Positions 1 to 8,639 are shown, counted from the stretch's first letter. The stretch: DNA of 64,000 nucleotides from Streptomyces novaecaesareae (GCF_000716875.1 NZ_JNWQ01000015.1:1-64000), one strand, 5' to 3'. Notes: a model not told the origin generated them from the sequence alone. Program-made: numbers and translations.

Positions 1-54
1 GGCATACGAGATTTCTGCCTGTCTCGTGGGCTCGGAGATGTGTATAAGAGACAG
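1..54 (+). other. Illumina Nextera i7 adapter (not genomic)
   Basis: The first 54 bases read as the end of the P7 primer (1-12), an 8-base i7 index TTCTGCCT (13-20), the Nextera read-2 adapter (21-35) and the 19-bp Tn5 mosaic end (36-54, beginning AGATGTGTAT). This is library sequence left on the contig end. The AT-richer composition also contrasts with everything after base 55. Any open frame starting here is artificial. Confidence 0.97.
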
Positions 55-191
55 GGTGGAGGGGTTGCGGTACCTGGCATGAGGGCGCTCCGACATGAGG
101 GAAGGACCCGCCCGCGACCACTGTCGACGCTACGCCCCGGCCACGGCATCAGCGCGCGCAGGCCCGGCTGCGGCAGGCGGCCAGGGCTTGC

Positions 192-977
192 TCAGCCGGC
201 CGTCCAGGGCGCCTCCGGGAGCTTGGCGCCGCCGTCGTGCCCGGAGAACTCCACCGTGGTCGGGGTGCCCAGGCCCGCCATCCGCATCGTCACCCGCCGC
301 AGCGCGCCGTCGCCGTCGACCCAGTACGTCAGCGGCGACCGGCCGCCGTCGGGCGCCGCGCCCTGGGCGCGCGGGCCGGCGAACCGGTCGTAGCTCCGGC
401 CGTCGATCCGGTCGCGGCCCAGCCAGCGGGCCCCGGACTGGGCGAGCAGCAGCGGGTTGTCGGGGCGGTCGGCGCCGAGCTGGACCAGCAGGCTGAGCCC
501 GGCGTCCAGTGGGTCCGCGGTGTACGAGCGCGGCGACCAGCCGGCCCGCGGCACGTGCTCGGCCTGCTGCCACGCCGGGCCGTCGACGCCGGCCGGCTCG
601 GGGGCCAGCCCGAGGCCGCCGGTGTCCCAGACGATCAGCCCGTGGTCCAGCGGCCCGCTCGCCCCGGTGGTCTGGTAGCGGCCCACGCCCCGGTGGCTGC
701 GGTAGTCCACGACGCCCTCGACGCGGATGGTGACGCCCCCGCCCTCGGCGGCCGTGAGCGTCACCCCCACCGGGCTGGCCTGGTGGAGGTTCAGCCGCGA
801 CAGGGCCAGCCGGGACGCCTCGTCCGTGGTCACCGGCCGTTCGGCGGCCTCGTCGGAGACCGTCCGGTAGACGGCCAGGCCGCCCGCCGCGGTGCCGCAC
901 ACCACGATCGCGACCAGCGCCCGGAGCCAACGGCCCCGGCGCGGCCTGCGGGTGTCGGTCCTCGGCTTGCGGGCCAT
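192..977 (-). CDS. Membrane-anchored protein of unknown function
   Basis: 261 residues, function not recognised. A very basic N-terminus (RKPRTDTRRPRRGRW) is followed by one hydrophobic segment at about residues 18-35 (ALVAIVVCGTAAGGLAVY). The rest, from about residue 36, would lie outside the membrane. It has no cysteine lipobox of the usual LxxC form, so an uncleaved N-terminal anchor is more likely than a lipoprotein. The body (RWLGRDRIDGRSYDRF ... LTYWVDGDGALRRVTM) is reminiscent of LolA/LppX-like beta-sheet domains, which is inference only. I chose the ATG at 977 because AGAAGG lies 7 bases upstream; a TTG 21 bases earlier has no such site. It is downstream of and codirectional with the LPNTG surface protein, separated by 188 bases rich in GGTC/GTCG repeats. 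Confidence 0.75.
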   Translation of the reverse strand: MARKPRTDTRRPRRGRWLRALVAIVVCGTAAGGLAVYRTVSDEAAERPVTTDEASRLALSRLNLHQASPVGVTLTAAEGGGVTIRVEGVVDYRSHRGVGRYQTTGASGPLDHGLIVWDTGGLGLAPEPAGVDGPAWQQAEHVPRAGWSPRSYTADPLDAGLSLLVQLGADRPDNPLLLAQSGARWLGRDRIDGRSYDRFAGPRAQGAAPDGGRSPLTYWVDGDGALRRVTMRMAGLGTPTTVEFSGHDGGAKLPEAPWTAG

Positions 978-998
978 GCGGGTGCCTTCTCTCGTCAA

Positions 999-1059
999 TC
1001 GGTCGTCGGACGGTCGGTCGTCGGCCGGTCAGTCGGTGGATCGGTCAGTCGGTCGGTCA
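999..1059. repeat. GGTC/GTCG tetranucleotide-rich tract
   Basis: About 60 bases upstream of the membrane-anchored protein gene consist of reiterated GGTC, GTCG and GGTCAGTC words (for example CGGTCAGTCGGT appears nearly twice). It lies between the two minus-strand genes and looks like a degenerate simple repeat. No promoter or hairpin could be assigned in it. Confidence 0.6.
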
Positions 1060-1165
1060 TGGCGGTCACAGCAGTCGGGCGGGCCCGGGGACCGTCGGTC
1101 CTCGAACCCGCCCGACCCGGCACCGGCGCACGGGGCGGCCGGTGCCGGAGTGCCCGGCTCAGACC

Positions 1166-3928
1166 CTAGTCCTGCCGGACGGCCCTGCGCCTACGGGCCA
1201 GCAGCACCAGCGCCGCGCCGAGGGTGAACAGCGCCACCGCGCCCACCGCGGCGTACGGGATCGCCTGGCTCGCACCGGTGTTGGGCAGGTGCCCGGGTGC
1301 GGGGCCCGGCGGGGCCGGGGGTGCCGGGGGTGCCGGCACCGGGGTCGACGTCGTCGGCGGCGGTGTCGGCGTCGGCGTCTCGGTCGGCGTCGGGGTCGGG
1401 GTCGGGATCAGCCGGTTGACGGCCGTCACCTCGACGCCGGCATCGAGGTTGTCGGAGGTGAGGACCAGCGGCCCGAACACCGTGACGTCGGGGGCCGAGT
1501 AGCCTGCGGGCGGGCTCAGCTCCTGCCAGTAGTACGTCCCCGGCACGCCGCTGCCGCCGCAGAGCCCGTCGGCGCCGGTCGTGCAGGGTTCGCCGACCTT
1601 GCTGTCGGACCTGTCGCCGGTCGGCTGCAGCCCGTCGGTGCCGTTGGTCTCGTGCCACAGCTGGAACTTGGCGCCCGCCAGCGGCTTGCCGTCCTGGTCG
1701 TGTTTGACCAGCCGCAGCGCGCCTTCCTGTTGGCGGAAGCCGAAGTCGTAGGTGTGGTCGTTCTCGCCGGGCCCGCCGGTGGTCAGCGCCCGTTCCGGGT
1801 ACTTCCCGCCCGTCGGGACGATGCCCTTGGAGTCGACGAAGTGGTTGTCACCGACGTCGTGTTCGGTGGCCACCCACTGGAACAGCGGCCCGCCCTTGGC
1901 GTAGTCGGCCGGATTGTCCAGCTTGATCGTGTACTTGGTCCTCGGCTTGAGGCCGCCCTCGACGTTGCTGTCGTCGAAGTAGTACTCGCCGCGCGCCGTC
2001 GTCTTCGCCGTACCGACCGCCTTCCCCGACTCGTCGTACAGGTGGACGGTGGCGCCCGGCACCGGGCGCTGGCCCGGCAGTTGGAGGCCGCTGCGCTCCG
2101 GGTCGTACCAGACCCGGTTGCCGATCTGCAGCGGTGCCTGGTCGCAGAGCACTTCGAGGTCGCCCATCGCGGCGCCCTTGCCGAACGGCGGGACCTGCCC
2201 GACGGGGTTGAGGCGCAGGCCTCCGTCGGCCTTGCCGTCGCGCTTCTCGAAGGCCGCGCCGTAGCCGAAGGCCATGCCGTTGGTGTCGTAGCCCGACGTC
2301 GCGATGGAGTTCTCGGCCTTCGAGAACGCCATTCCGGCGTTCAGGGCGTTGTTGTGGCCGATGCGGTTGTTGTCGAAGAACCGGGTGCCCCGGGTCGTGG
2401 CCCCGCAGCCGTTGTTGGTGTCCAGCACGTAGGTGCCGTTCACCGGGCAGGCCTTGTTGAGGTCACCGCCGGGCAGGACGTTGGCCGTCGTGCCGGCCGT
2501 CGGTCCGGCCGCCGACTGGTCGCCGAAGCGGTCCCGGAAGGCGAGCAGCATCGAGCCGTCGGTCTCGAACGCGATCTCGGCCAACGCAGGCTCGGGGTTG
2601 GCCATGTAGCCGGTGCAGGTACGGCCGTTCTGCGTGGCCGGGAAGGCGTCCTGCCACGGGAACCAGCCGGCGCCGGGGCAGGGGCCGCCGACCGTGCTGC
2701 CGCGCGGGTAGTCGAGCGGCTGGTCCAGCACGGCGTTCTTGAACACGCCGGTGGCGGGGTCGAAGGGCAGCACCACGGCCCGCAGGTCCGAGGTCCTGCC
2801 GGTCGACTCGCCGGAGCAGACACCGCCGAGGTAGCCGGTGCCGTCCTGCAGGCCGAGGCCGTACGGACGCCAGTCCCCGGCGGCCGGGCAGCCCGGGTCG
2901 GGGATCGGGTAGGCGGCCTTGGGCTCGGCGGCCGTCGGCGCTGTGGCGTCGTAGCGGTAGAGCTTGCGGTCGTGGAGGTTGACGACGAACAGGTCCTTGC
3001 CGTCGTCGCTGATCTTGATGCCGCCCAGGCTCTCCTTGCCCACCGCGGGCAGGAAGGCGTCGTCGTTGCCCGGGCCGTGCGGCGTGCTGCCGGCGTCCGG
3101 GACGGTGGCGAACAGGGTGGTCTTCTTCTGCGCGGGGTCGGTCACGTAGATCGCGCCCGCACCGCCGGGGCCGTACGCGGTGGTGCGCTTGGCCGAGGCC
3201 GCGGAGAAGAGCCGCTTGTCGGTCCTGTTCCACGCGATGCCGTAGAGGTTGCCGGTCTGCTCGGCGGTGGCCAGATCGGTCACGGTCGCGTCGGTACCGG
3301 CCACGCCCCGGGCACTGTACGGGAAAGAGGCCAGCGTGTGCGCCGATTCGCCTTCCCTGGGCGCGGGTTGACAGGTCGTCACCAGCGGCGCGTTCTTCTG
3401 GCAGTAGTCACCCGGGCTCCACAGCCCGGTGGTGACCTCCGCCTTCTTGCCGCCGGAGAGGTCGACGAACTCCTCGTTGCTGCTCAGCTGGTTGGGCGCA
3501 CCGGTCAGGCCCTGGCGCGAGGCGAAGGCCGGGAACAGCACACCCGGCTTCGGATTCACCACCTGGACGCGGTACTTGCCGCCGGTCACCTTGCTCGTCG
3601 CCGGCGCCAGCGTCACCGTGCCGTCCGCCGCCGTGGTGCCCTCGATCCCGGCGCCCGCGTCGTCGGTGAGCGTCACCTTCACGCCCGCCATGCCCGGTTC
3701 CAGTGCGGGCGTCCACACCCCGCTGGTGTCCACGGCCCGGATCACCCGGACCGTCACCGTCCCGTCGCCGGTCTGCGGGAAGGCCGACGGGGCCGCCGCC
3801 AGCGAGCAGGCGCCGATCGCGACGGCCAGCGCCACCGCCCCGCCGAGCGTGCGGCCGCCGAGGTCACCCGGCCGCCGCCGGGCCGGGCCGCGCGCGGCGC
3901 CGGCCGTTCGTTCACTTGTCGTCGTCAT
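1166..3928 (-). CDS. LPXTG-anchored SdrD/SpaA-like surface protein
   Basis: A 920-residue secreted protein predicted to be covalently attached to peptidoglycan by a sortase. A basic N-terminus and hydrophobic signal segment (about residues 20-45, ALAVAIGACSLAAAPSA) are followed by a Cna-B-like segment (about 50-130). Next comes a large region with repeated YRYDAT/AIYVTD/LYGIAWN motifs suggesting a beta-propeller (about 190-600). A SdrD B-type domain follows (GNRVWYDPERSG, about 610-720), then a SpaA/prealbumin-like domain (ALRLVKHDQDGKPLAGAKF, about 745-850). A TPTPTPTETPTPT spacer leads to the sorting signal LPNTG, a hydrophobic segment and the tail RRRRAVRQD. No sortase gene is in the window. 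I chose the ATG at 3928 (MTTTSERT); an ATG at 3940 and a GTG at 3955 are alternatives and none has a perfect ribosome site. Confidence 0.9.
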   Translation of the reverse strand: MTTTSERTAGAARGPARRRPGDLGGRTLGGAVALAVAIGACSLAAAPSAFPQTGDGTVTVRVIRAVDTSGVWTPALEPGMAGVKVTLTDDAGAGIEGTTAADGTVTLAPATSKVTGGKYRVQVVNPKPGVLFPAFASRQGLTGAPNQLSSNEEFVDLSGGKKAEVTTGLWSPGDYCQKNAPLVTTCQPAPREGESAHTLASFPYSARGVAGTDATVTDLATAEQTGNLYGIAWNRTDKRLFSAASAKRTTAYGPGGAGAIYVTDPAQKKTTLFATVPDAGSTPHGPGNDDAFLPAVGKESLGGIKISDDGKDLFVVNLHDRKLYRYDATAPTAAEPKAAYPIPDPGCPAAGDWRPYGLGLQDGTGYLGGVCSGESTGRTSDLRAVVLPFDPATGVFKNAVLDQPLDYPRGSTVGGPCPGAGWFPWQDAFPATQNGRTCTGYMANPEPALAEIAFETDGSMLLAFRDRFGDQSAAGPTAGTTANVLPGGDLNKACPVNGTYVLDTNNGCGATTRGTRFFDNNRIGHNNALNAGMAFSKAENSIATSGYDTNGMAFGYGAAFEKRDGKADGGLRLNPVGQVPPFGKGAAMGDLEVLCDQAPLQIGNRVWYDPERSGLQLPGQRPVPGATVHLYDESGKAVGTAKTTARGEYYFDDSNVEGGLKPRTKYTIKLDNPADYAKGGPLFQWVATEHDVGDNHFVDSKGIVPTGGKYPERALTTGGPGENDHTYDFGFRQQEGALRLVKHDQDGKPLAGAKFQLWHETNGTDGLQPTGDRSDSKVGEPCTTGADGLCGGSGVPGTYYWQELSPPAGYSAPDVTVFGPLVLTSDNLDAGVEVTAVNRLIPTPTPTPTETPTPTPPPTTSTPVPAPPAPPAPPGPAPGHLPNTGASQAIPYAAVGAVALFTLGAALVLLARRRRAVRQD

Positions 3929-4312
3929 CCCTGCTCTCATCGTCACGTTGGGCACTTTCCGGTGGGGCCTGCCGACCGACCTCGCGAGGGAGTTCGTGAG
4001 TGGCGGAAAGCCGCCATTGTTAACGGGAGCTTAAAGCGCCACCACACAAGTTCGCAGGAAAACAAGGAACTCTGACGGATCACCAGTCGTTTCGACGGCC
4101 GTCGCGGCACTGCGTCCCACGCCCGGCATCGGGCCGCTGACCTGCGAAGGAACGCCACCCCTGCCCCGACCGCACCCCCGGGCACCGCAGGAACCCGTCA
4201 TCCGTCGAACACATTTCCCGCCGAATCTGCACACGCCGCGGCCCAACCCACTCGCCCCACCGGCGACTTCCGCCTCGGCCTCACCCCGCCTCAGCCCCGC
4301 CTCAGCCCCGTC
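3929..4312. other. Intergenic region with a small hairpin and a tandem repeat
   Basis: 384 bases without a convincing gene, between the start of the surface-protein gene and the end of the aldo/keto reductase gene (both minus strand). It must contain the surface-protein promoter but I could not pick a convincing -35/-10 pair. Visible structure: a perfect stem TGGCGG-AAAG-CCGCCA at 4001-4016, and the 11-bp tandem repeat that runs into the reductase stop codon at 4281-4318. It is noticeably less GC-rich around 4015-4080, as expected for a promoter. Confidence 0.5.
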
Positions 4313-4318
4313 TCAGCC
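4281..4318. repeat. 11-bp tandem repeat over a stop codon
   Basis: Plus-strand TCAGCCCCGCC-like units begin at 4281, 4291, 4302 and 4313 (spacing 10-11). The TCA at 4313 is the reverse complement of the aldo/keto reductase stop codon TGA, so the repeat overlaps the gene end. Confidence 0.75.
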
Positions 4319-5371
4319 CGCGAGCGGCGGGTTGAGGCGGGCGAAGGCCTCCTGCCGCCGGTACGGGAAGTACGGGTACGGCGCGGTGCGGGCGCTCGCC
4401 GCGTCGAGACGGGCCACCTGGTCGTCCGTCAGCGACCAGCCGACCGCGCCGAGGTTCTGGCGCAGCTGCTCCTCGTTGCGGGCGCCGATGATGACCGAGG
4501 AGACGGTCGGACGGCGCAGCAGCCAGTTGATCGCGATCTGCGGGACGGTGCGGCCGGTCTCGGCGGCGACCTCGTCCAGGGCGTCGACCACCCGGTGGAG
4601 CAGCTCGTCCTCGACCGGCGGGCCGTAGTCGGCGGTGTCGTGCAGTCGGCTGCCGGCCGGGAGCGGCTGCCCGCGCCGGATGCGGCCGGTGAGGCGGCCC
4701 CAGCCGAGCGGGCTCCAGACCAGGGCGCCGACGCCCTCCTCCTGCGCGAGCGGCATCAGCTCCCACTCGTAGTCGCGCCCGACGAGGGAGTAGTAGACCT
4801 GGTGGGAGGCGTAGCGGGGGCGACCGTGGCGGTCAGCGAGGGCGAGGGACTTCATCAGCTGCCAGCCGGAGAAGTTGGAGACCCCGGTGTAGCGGATCTT
4901 CCCGGCCCGGACCAGGTCCTCCAGGGTGGCCAGCACCTCCTCGATCGGGGTGCCCGCGTCGTAGGCGTGCAGCTGGAAGAGGTCCAGGTAGTCGGTGCCG
5001 AGGCGGCGCAGCGCGTCGTCGACGGCCCGGGTGAGTCGGGCCCGGGAGGTGCCGGCGTCCTGCGGGCCGGTGCCGGTGGGCAGGCCGGCCTTGGTGGAGA
5101 TCAGGACCTGGCCGCGGCGGCCGCGGACGGCTCGGCCGAGCACTTCCTCGGACGCGCCGTCGGAGTAGACGTCGGCGGTGTCGAAGAGGGTGACCCCGGC
5201 GTCGATGGAGATGTCGAGGAGACGGCGGGCCTCCTGGACGTCGGTGGTGCCCCAGGCACCGAACAGCGGGCCGCGGCCGCCGAAGGTGCCGGTGCCGAGG
5301 CTGAGCGCGGGGACCTTGAGTCCGGACGCGCCGAGGCGGCGGTATTCCATGTCGGCGACGGACATTCCCAT
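4313..5371 (-). CDS. Aldo/keto reductase
   Basis: 352-residue NAD(P)H-dependent oxidoreductase of the aldo/keto reductase superfamily, a cytoplasmic (beta/alpha)8 barrel reducing carbonyl compounds; the substrate cannot be predicted. The N-terminus (MEYRRLGASGLKVPALSLGT) is typical of the voltage-channel-beta/YajO-type group. The catalytic tetrad is visible: Asp and Tyr in DTADVYSDG, Lys in LISTKAG, His in FQLHAYD. A C-terminal cofactor-binding segment (SSVIIGARNEEQLRQNL) is also intact. ATG at 5371 has GGGGAG 7 bases upstream. It is divergent from the TetR gene, with two operator-like palindromes between them, so repression by that regulator with relief by a small ligand is likely (inference). 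Confidence 0.93.
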   Translation of the reverse strand: MGMSVADMEYRRLGASGLKVPALSLGTGTFGGRGPLFGAWGTTDVQEARRLLDISIDAGVTLFDTADVYSDGASEEVLGRAVRGRRGQVLISTKAGLPTGTGPQDAGTSRARLTRAVDDALRRLGTDYLDLFQLHAYDAGTPIEEVLATLEDLVRAGKIRYTGVSNFSGWQLMKSLALADRHGRPRYASHQVYYSLVGRDYEWELMPLAQEEGVGALVWSPLGWGRLTGRIRRGQPLPAGSRLHDTADYGPPVEDELLHRVVDALDEVAAETGRTVPQIAINWLLRRPTVSSVIIGARNEEQLRQNLGAVGWSLTDDQVARLDAASARTAPYPYFPYRRQEAFARLNPPLAG

Positions 5372-5394
5372 GGCTGCTCTCCCCTCGAAGCCCC

Positions 5395-5416
5395 TAATGG
5401 GACTCTCGTTCCGTTA
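5395..5416. promoter_or_regulatory. Operator-like palindrome 1 (TetR site)
   Basis: Imperfect palindrome TAATGGGA - 6 bases - TTCCGTTA (6 of 8 positions symmetric) immediately upstream of the aldo/keto reductase gene. It has the same 8-6-8 layout and nearly the same half-sites as the second site at 5449-5470, which argues for binding by the adjacent TetR protein. Confidence 0.7.
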
Positions 5417-5448
5417 GGATGCTCCGAACCTAGCAGACTCCACTCATC

Positions 5449-5470
5449 TAATGGAACAGGAATCCCGTTA
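5449..5470. promoter_or_regulatory. Operator-like palindrome 2 (TetR site)
   Basis: TAATGGAA - 6 bases (CAGGAA) - TCCCGTTA, ending one base before the TetR start codon at 5471 and covering its ribosome-binding AGGA. Binding here would directly block the regulator's own expression (autoregulation, inferred). It lies 54 bp from site 1, about five helical turns. Confidence 0.7.
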
Positions 5471-6097
5471 ATGGCTGCCGAACCCGCCGAGCCCTCCACT
5501 CCGGGCACCCTCCGCCCCGGCGGCCGGACCGCCCGGGTCCGCGCCGCCGTCCTGCGGGCCGCCGAGGACGCCCTGGTCGAGCACGGCTTCAGCGGCCTCG
5601 ACCTCGGCGACATCGCCCAGCGGGCCGAGGTCGGCCGCACCACCGTCTACCGCCGCTGGGGCAGCACCACCGCGCTGGTCGCCGACCTGCTCGCGGACAT
5701 GGCCGAACAGTCCCTGCCGCGCACGCACAGCGGCTCCCTCGCCGAGGACCTGCGGGCCAACGCCCGGCTCGTCCAGCGCACCCTGGCCGACCCCCGCCAG
5801 GGCGCGCTGTTCCGCGCGGTCATCGTGGCGGCGAACTGCGACGCGGACGCCGCCGAGGCGCTGCGGCACTTCTACCGGCGCCGGGTCGAGGAGTGGGCGC
5901 CGTGCGTCACCGAGGCCGTCGAGCGCGGCGAACTCCCGCCGGACACCGACGCGCCGGAGGTCGTCCGGGCCGTCTCCGCGCCGCTCTACTACCGGATGCT
6001 CACCACCGCCGAACCGCTGGACGAGGCCGCCGCCGACCGCGCCGCCGAGGCCGCCGAGGCCGGCGCCCGCGCCGGGGCGTACCGGCGAGAAGGCTGA
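5471..6097 (+). CDS. TetR-family transcriptional regulator
   Basis: 208-residue DNA-binding regulator. The N-terminal helix-turn-helix domain spans about residues 20-68 (RAAVLRAAEDALVEHGFSGL ... DIAQRAEVGRTTVYRRWG, the last part being the recognition helix). The C-terminal part (about 80-200) is a TetR_C ligand/dimer domain (HFYRRRVEEWAPCVTEAVERG). The longer open frame upstream is only the antisense shadow of the reductase gene; ATG at 5471 is the true start, preceded by ACAGGA. Divergent from the aldo/keto reductase gene, which is its probable target. The effector is unknown. Confidence 0.92.
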   Translation: MAAEPAEPSTPGTLRPGGRTARVRAAVLRAAEDALVEHGFSGLDLGDIAQRAEVGRTTVYRRWGSTTALVADLLADMAEQSLPRTHSGSLAEDLRANARLVQRTLADPRQGALFRAVIVAANCDADAAEALRHFYRRRVEEWAPCVTEAVERGELPPDTDAPEVVRAVSAPLYYRMLTTAEPLDEAAADRAAEAAEAGARAGAYRREG

Positions 6098-6226
6098 CCG
6101 CCGACAGCTCGGCCGCGGCGGCGCGGTCGGCGGCGCTCCCCCGGTCGGAGTCGAAGCCGGCCGCACCGACAGCGAGGGCCGCCGGGGTCACCCCCGACGG
6201 CCCTCACCCGGCTGCGGCCTGACGAT

Positions 6227-7303
6227 CTAGAAGAAGCCGTCGTCCTCGTAGTAGTTGTTGACGACGACCTCGGGCCCGTCGTCGTCGAACGCCTCGTTGA
6301 GCAGCGCACCGCCGACCAGACCCGCCGCGCCCGCGCCGATCAGGGCGCCGGTGCCGAAGCGGCGGCCGCCGCCCTGGGCCTGCTGGCCGGGCGCCTGTGG
6401 GTAGCCCTGCTGCGGGTAGCCCTGCTGGGGAACCGGCTGCGGGTAGCCCTGCTGCGGGGTGTAGAACGGCGGGGCGGTGGTCTGCACCCGCTGGGCGCAG
6501 GCGGCGCAGGTCTCGATCTGGCGCGGCACGCCCCACTGCGGCGACCACAGCACCGCCGTCGTGCCGGCGCCGTGCGAGGGGTCGAAGAAACACGTCACGG
6601 GGGAACTCCCTGCTCCTGGCTGGGTCTGCGGAACGGCGGGCGCGGCGGCGGGCACCACCGGCGCGGGTACCGGTGGCGCGGGCGGCGCGGCCGGTACTGC
6701 CGGCACGGCGGGCTTCACCGGAGCCGGCGCGGGCGCCGGCGCGGGCTGCAGGACGTCCACGCCGAAGTCCGCGGCGATGCCCGCGAGCCCCGTCGCGTAC
6801 CCCTGCCCGACCGCCCGGAACTTCCAGTCCGTGCCGTGCCGGTACAGCTCGCCGAACACCATCGCCGTCTCGCTGCCGGCCTCGGACGCCACGTCGTAGC
6901 GGGCCACCTCGACGCCGCCGTCCGGGTCGGTGATCCGGACGTACGCGCCGCGCACCTGCCCGAAGCTCTGGCGCCGCTGCGCCGCGTCGTAGATCGCCAC
7001 CGCGAAAGCGATCTTCTCCACGTCGGCGGAGACCTCCGCGAGCCCGACCTCGATCTGCTCGCGGTCGGCGCCGCCGCCGGAGCTGCCCTGGTGGCGGACC
7101 GAGCCGTCCGGGCTCCGCAGGTTGTTGAAGAAGACGAAGTTCCGGTCCGAGCCGACCTTCCCGTCCGCCCCGCACAGCAGCGCGCTGGCGTCCAGGTCGT
7201 ACCCGGCCCCGGCCGTCCAGCCGAGGCCGACCCGGACCACCCGGAGACCGGGGGCCTGCTTGCCCAGGGAGACGTTGCCGCCCTTCGTCAGGGCCACACT
7301 CAT
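6227..7303 (-). CDS. TerD-family protein with Cys/Gln-rich C-terminal extension
   Basis: 358 residues. Positions 1-185 form a complete TerD (tellurium-resistance/stress, Ca2+-binding) domain: MSVALTKGGNVSLGK, the acidic GYDLDASALLC loop and the second acidic site in the DRNFVFFNN region. After a Pro/Ala linker (about 186-235) comes a small segment with CFFDPSH and CAAC cysteines (about 245-280) that could bind a metal. A QQGYPQ-rich stretch, a glycine-zipper-like hydrophobic run (GALIGAGAAGLVGGALL) and an acidic tail (NNYYEDDGFF) follow. TerD proteins act in surface/stress systems in actinobacteria; the exact role here is not known. GGAGG lies 6 bases before the ATG. No other ter gene is adjacent. 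Confidence 0.88.
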   Translation of the reverse strand: MSVALTKGGNVSLGKQAPGLRVVRVGLGWTAGAGYDLDASALLCGADGKVGSDRNFVFFNNLRSPDGSVRHQGSSGGGADREQIEVGLAEVSADVEKIAFAVAIYDAAQRRQSFGQVRGAYVRITDPDGGVEVARYDVASEAGSETAMVFGELYRHGTDWKFRAVGQGYATGLAGIAADFGVDVLQPAPAPAPAPVKPAVPAVPAAPPAPPVPAPVVPAAAPAVPQTQPGAGSSPVTCFFDPSHGAGTTAVLWSPQWGVPRQIETCAACAQRVQTTAPPFYTPQQGYPQPVPQQGYPQQGYPQAPGQQAQGGGRRFGTGALIGAGAAGLVGGALLNEAFDDDGPEVVVNNYYEDDGFF

Positions 7304-7445
7304 GGGCTTCCTCCACCACCGTACGAGTACCGCTGTAACCTCTGTCCGACCACGACAACGCTGTAGAAGTCGCGCCGGTTCCCGGCCCGGCGCTCAGGAA
7401 CGCGTCACCGCCGGACGGGCGGGACCGGCGCCGGACGGGCCGGGA

Positions 7446-8639
7446 TCAGTACCGGACGGGCAGTTCCAGCAGCCCGCGGGCCCGCAGGGTGGGGCGGTGG
7501 CGCAGCCGCTCGACCGGGACGTCGAGGGCGAGCGCGGGGAAGCGGCGCAGCAGGGCGGTCAGGGCGATCGCGGTCTCCATCCGGGCCAGCGGCGCGCCGA
7601 GGCAGTAGTGGATGCCGTGGCCGAGGGCGAGGTGGCCGTTCTCGCGGCGGCGCAGGTTGAGCCGGTCGGGGTCGGTGAACTGCCCGGGGTCGCGGTTGGC
7701 GGAGCCGAGCGCGAGCAGCACGGTCTCCCCCGCCGGGACGGTGACGCCGCCGATGGTGACGTCCTCGCGCGGGAAGCGGCGGATGGCCAGCGGGGCGGGG
7801 CCGTCGAAGCGGACGAACTCCTCGACGGCGCCGTCGATCAGCTCCGGTTCGGCGCGCAGGGCGGCGAGCTGCTCGGGGTGGGTGAGCAGGGCCAGGACGG
7901 CGTTGGCGATGAGGTGGACGGTGTTCTCGTAGCCGGCGAAGAGGATGAGGAAGGCGAGCGAGGTCAGTTCGTCCTCGCTGAGCCCGCCGCCGCCGTCCTG
8001 CTCGTCGCGGACGGCGATCAGGTCGGAGAGCAGGTCGTCGCCGGGCTCGGTGCGCTTGCGCTCGATCAGGCCGGTGAAGAAGCCGAGCATCGCCTTGACG
8101 GCGGCTCGGGCCGCCTCCGGCTGCTGGGGATCGGGCGTGATGAGGGTGTCCGTCCAGGCGCGGAAGTCGTGCCGGTCGTCCTCGGGGACGCCGAGCAGGT
8201 CGCAGATGACGGTGATCGGCAGCGGTGCGGCGTACGCGGCGAGCAGGTCGGCGCGGCCCGACGGGGCCATGGCGTCGAGCAGTTGACCGGCGACCTGCTC
8301 GATCGGGGCGTGCAGGGCGGCGATCCGGCGCGGGGTGAAGGCCCGCACGACCAGCCGGCGGATCCGGGTGTGGTCGGGCGGGTCCATGTTGAGCAGGTTG
8401 GCGTCCAGCGCGGGCGGCAGCGCGAAGCCGCGGTAGTTTCCGGGCGCGGCGTGCGCCTTGTCGAGGGCGAGCCGCGGGTCGGCGAGGGCCTGGCGCACGT
8501 CGGGGTAGCGGGTCACCAGCCAGAAGGGCAGGCCGTCCGGGCCGACGACCCGGTGGACGGGGGCGTCGGCGCGCAGTCGGGTGTAGCCGCCGTACGGGTC
8601 GGCGATCAGGGACGTCAGGGTGAGGTCGGGCGCTGTCAC
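7446..8639 (-). CDS. Cytochrome P450
   Basis: 397-residue soluble haem-thiolate monooxygenase of the bacterial CYP105/107-like length class. Visible motifs: I-helix LFAGYENT (oxygen activation), K-helix ExxR as EFVR in GAVEEFVRFDGP, the PERF-like FTDPDRLNLRR, and the haem loop ALGHGIHYCLGAPLAR with the cysteine ligand. The usual Phe of FGxG is replaced by Leu. The start used is GTG at 8639; no strong ribosome site is visible. It is divergent from the secreted C15-like gene with only 69 bases between them. No ferredoxin partner is adjacent, and substrate cannot be inferred. Confidence 0.95.
   Translation of the reverse strand: MTAPDLTLTSLIADPYGGYTRLRADAPVHRVVGPDGLPFWLVTRYPDVRQALADPRLALDKAHAAPGNYRGFALPPALDANLLNMDPPDHTRIRRLVVRAFTPRRIAALHAPIEQVAGQLLDAMAPSGRADLLAAYAAPLPITVICDLLGVPEDDRHDFRAWTDTLITPDPQQPEAARAAVKAMLGFFTGLIERKRTEPGDDLLSDLIAVRDEQDGGGGLSEDELTSLAFLILFAGYENTVHLIANAVLALLTHPEQLAALRAEPELIDGAVEEFVRFDGPAPLAIRRFPREDVTIGGVTVPAGETVLLALGSANRDPGQFTDPDRLNLRRRENGHLALGHGIHYCLGAPLARMETAIALTALLRRFPALALDVPVERLRHRPTLRARGLLELPVRY

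Noticed and set aside
40..393. Open frame beginning in the first 54 bases
   Set aside because: It starts inside the sequencing adapter and overlaps the membrane-anchored protein gene in antisense.
1142..4075. A 977-codon plus-strand frame opposite the surface protein
   Set aside because: Low-complexity Arg/Val/Gly-rich antisense frame with no domains; the minus strand encodes a complete LPNTG protein.
4031..4246. A 71-residue minus-strand frame upstream of the surface protein gene
   Set aside because: Gly/Arg/Cys-rich, no ribosome site, and codon third positions unlike real genes in this window.
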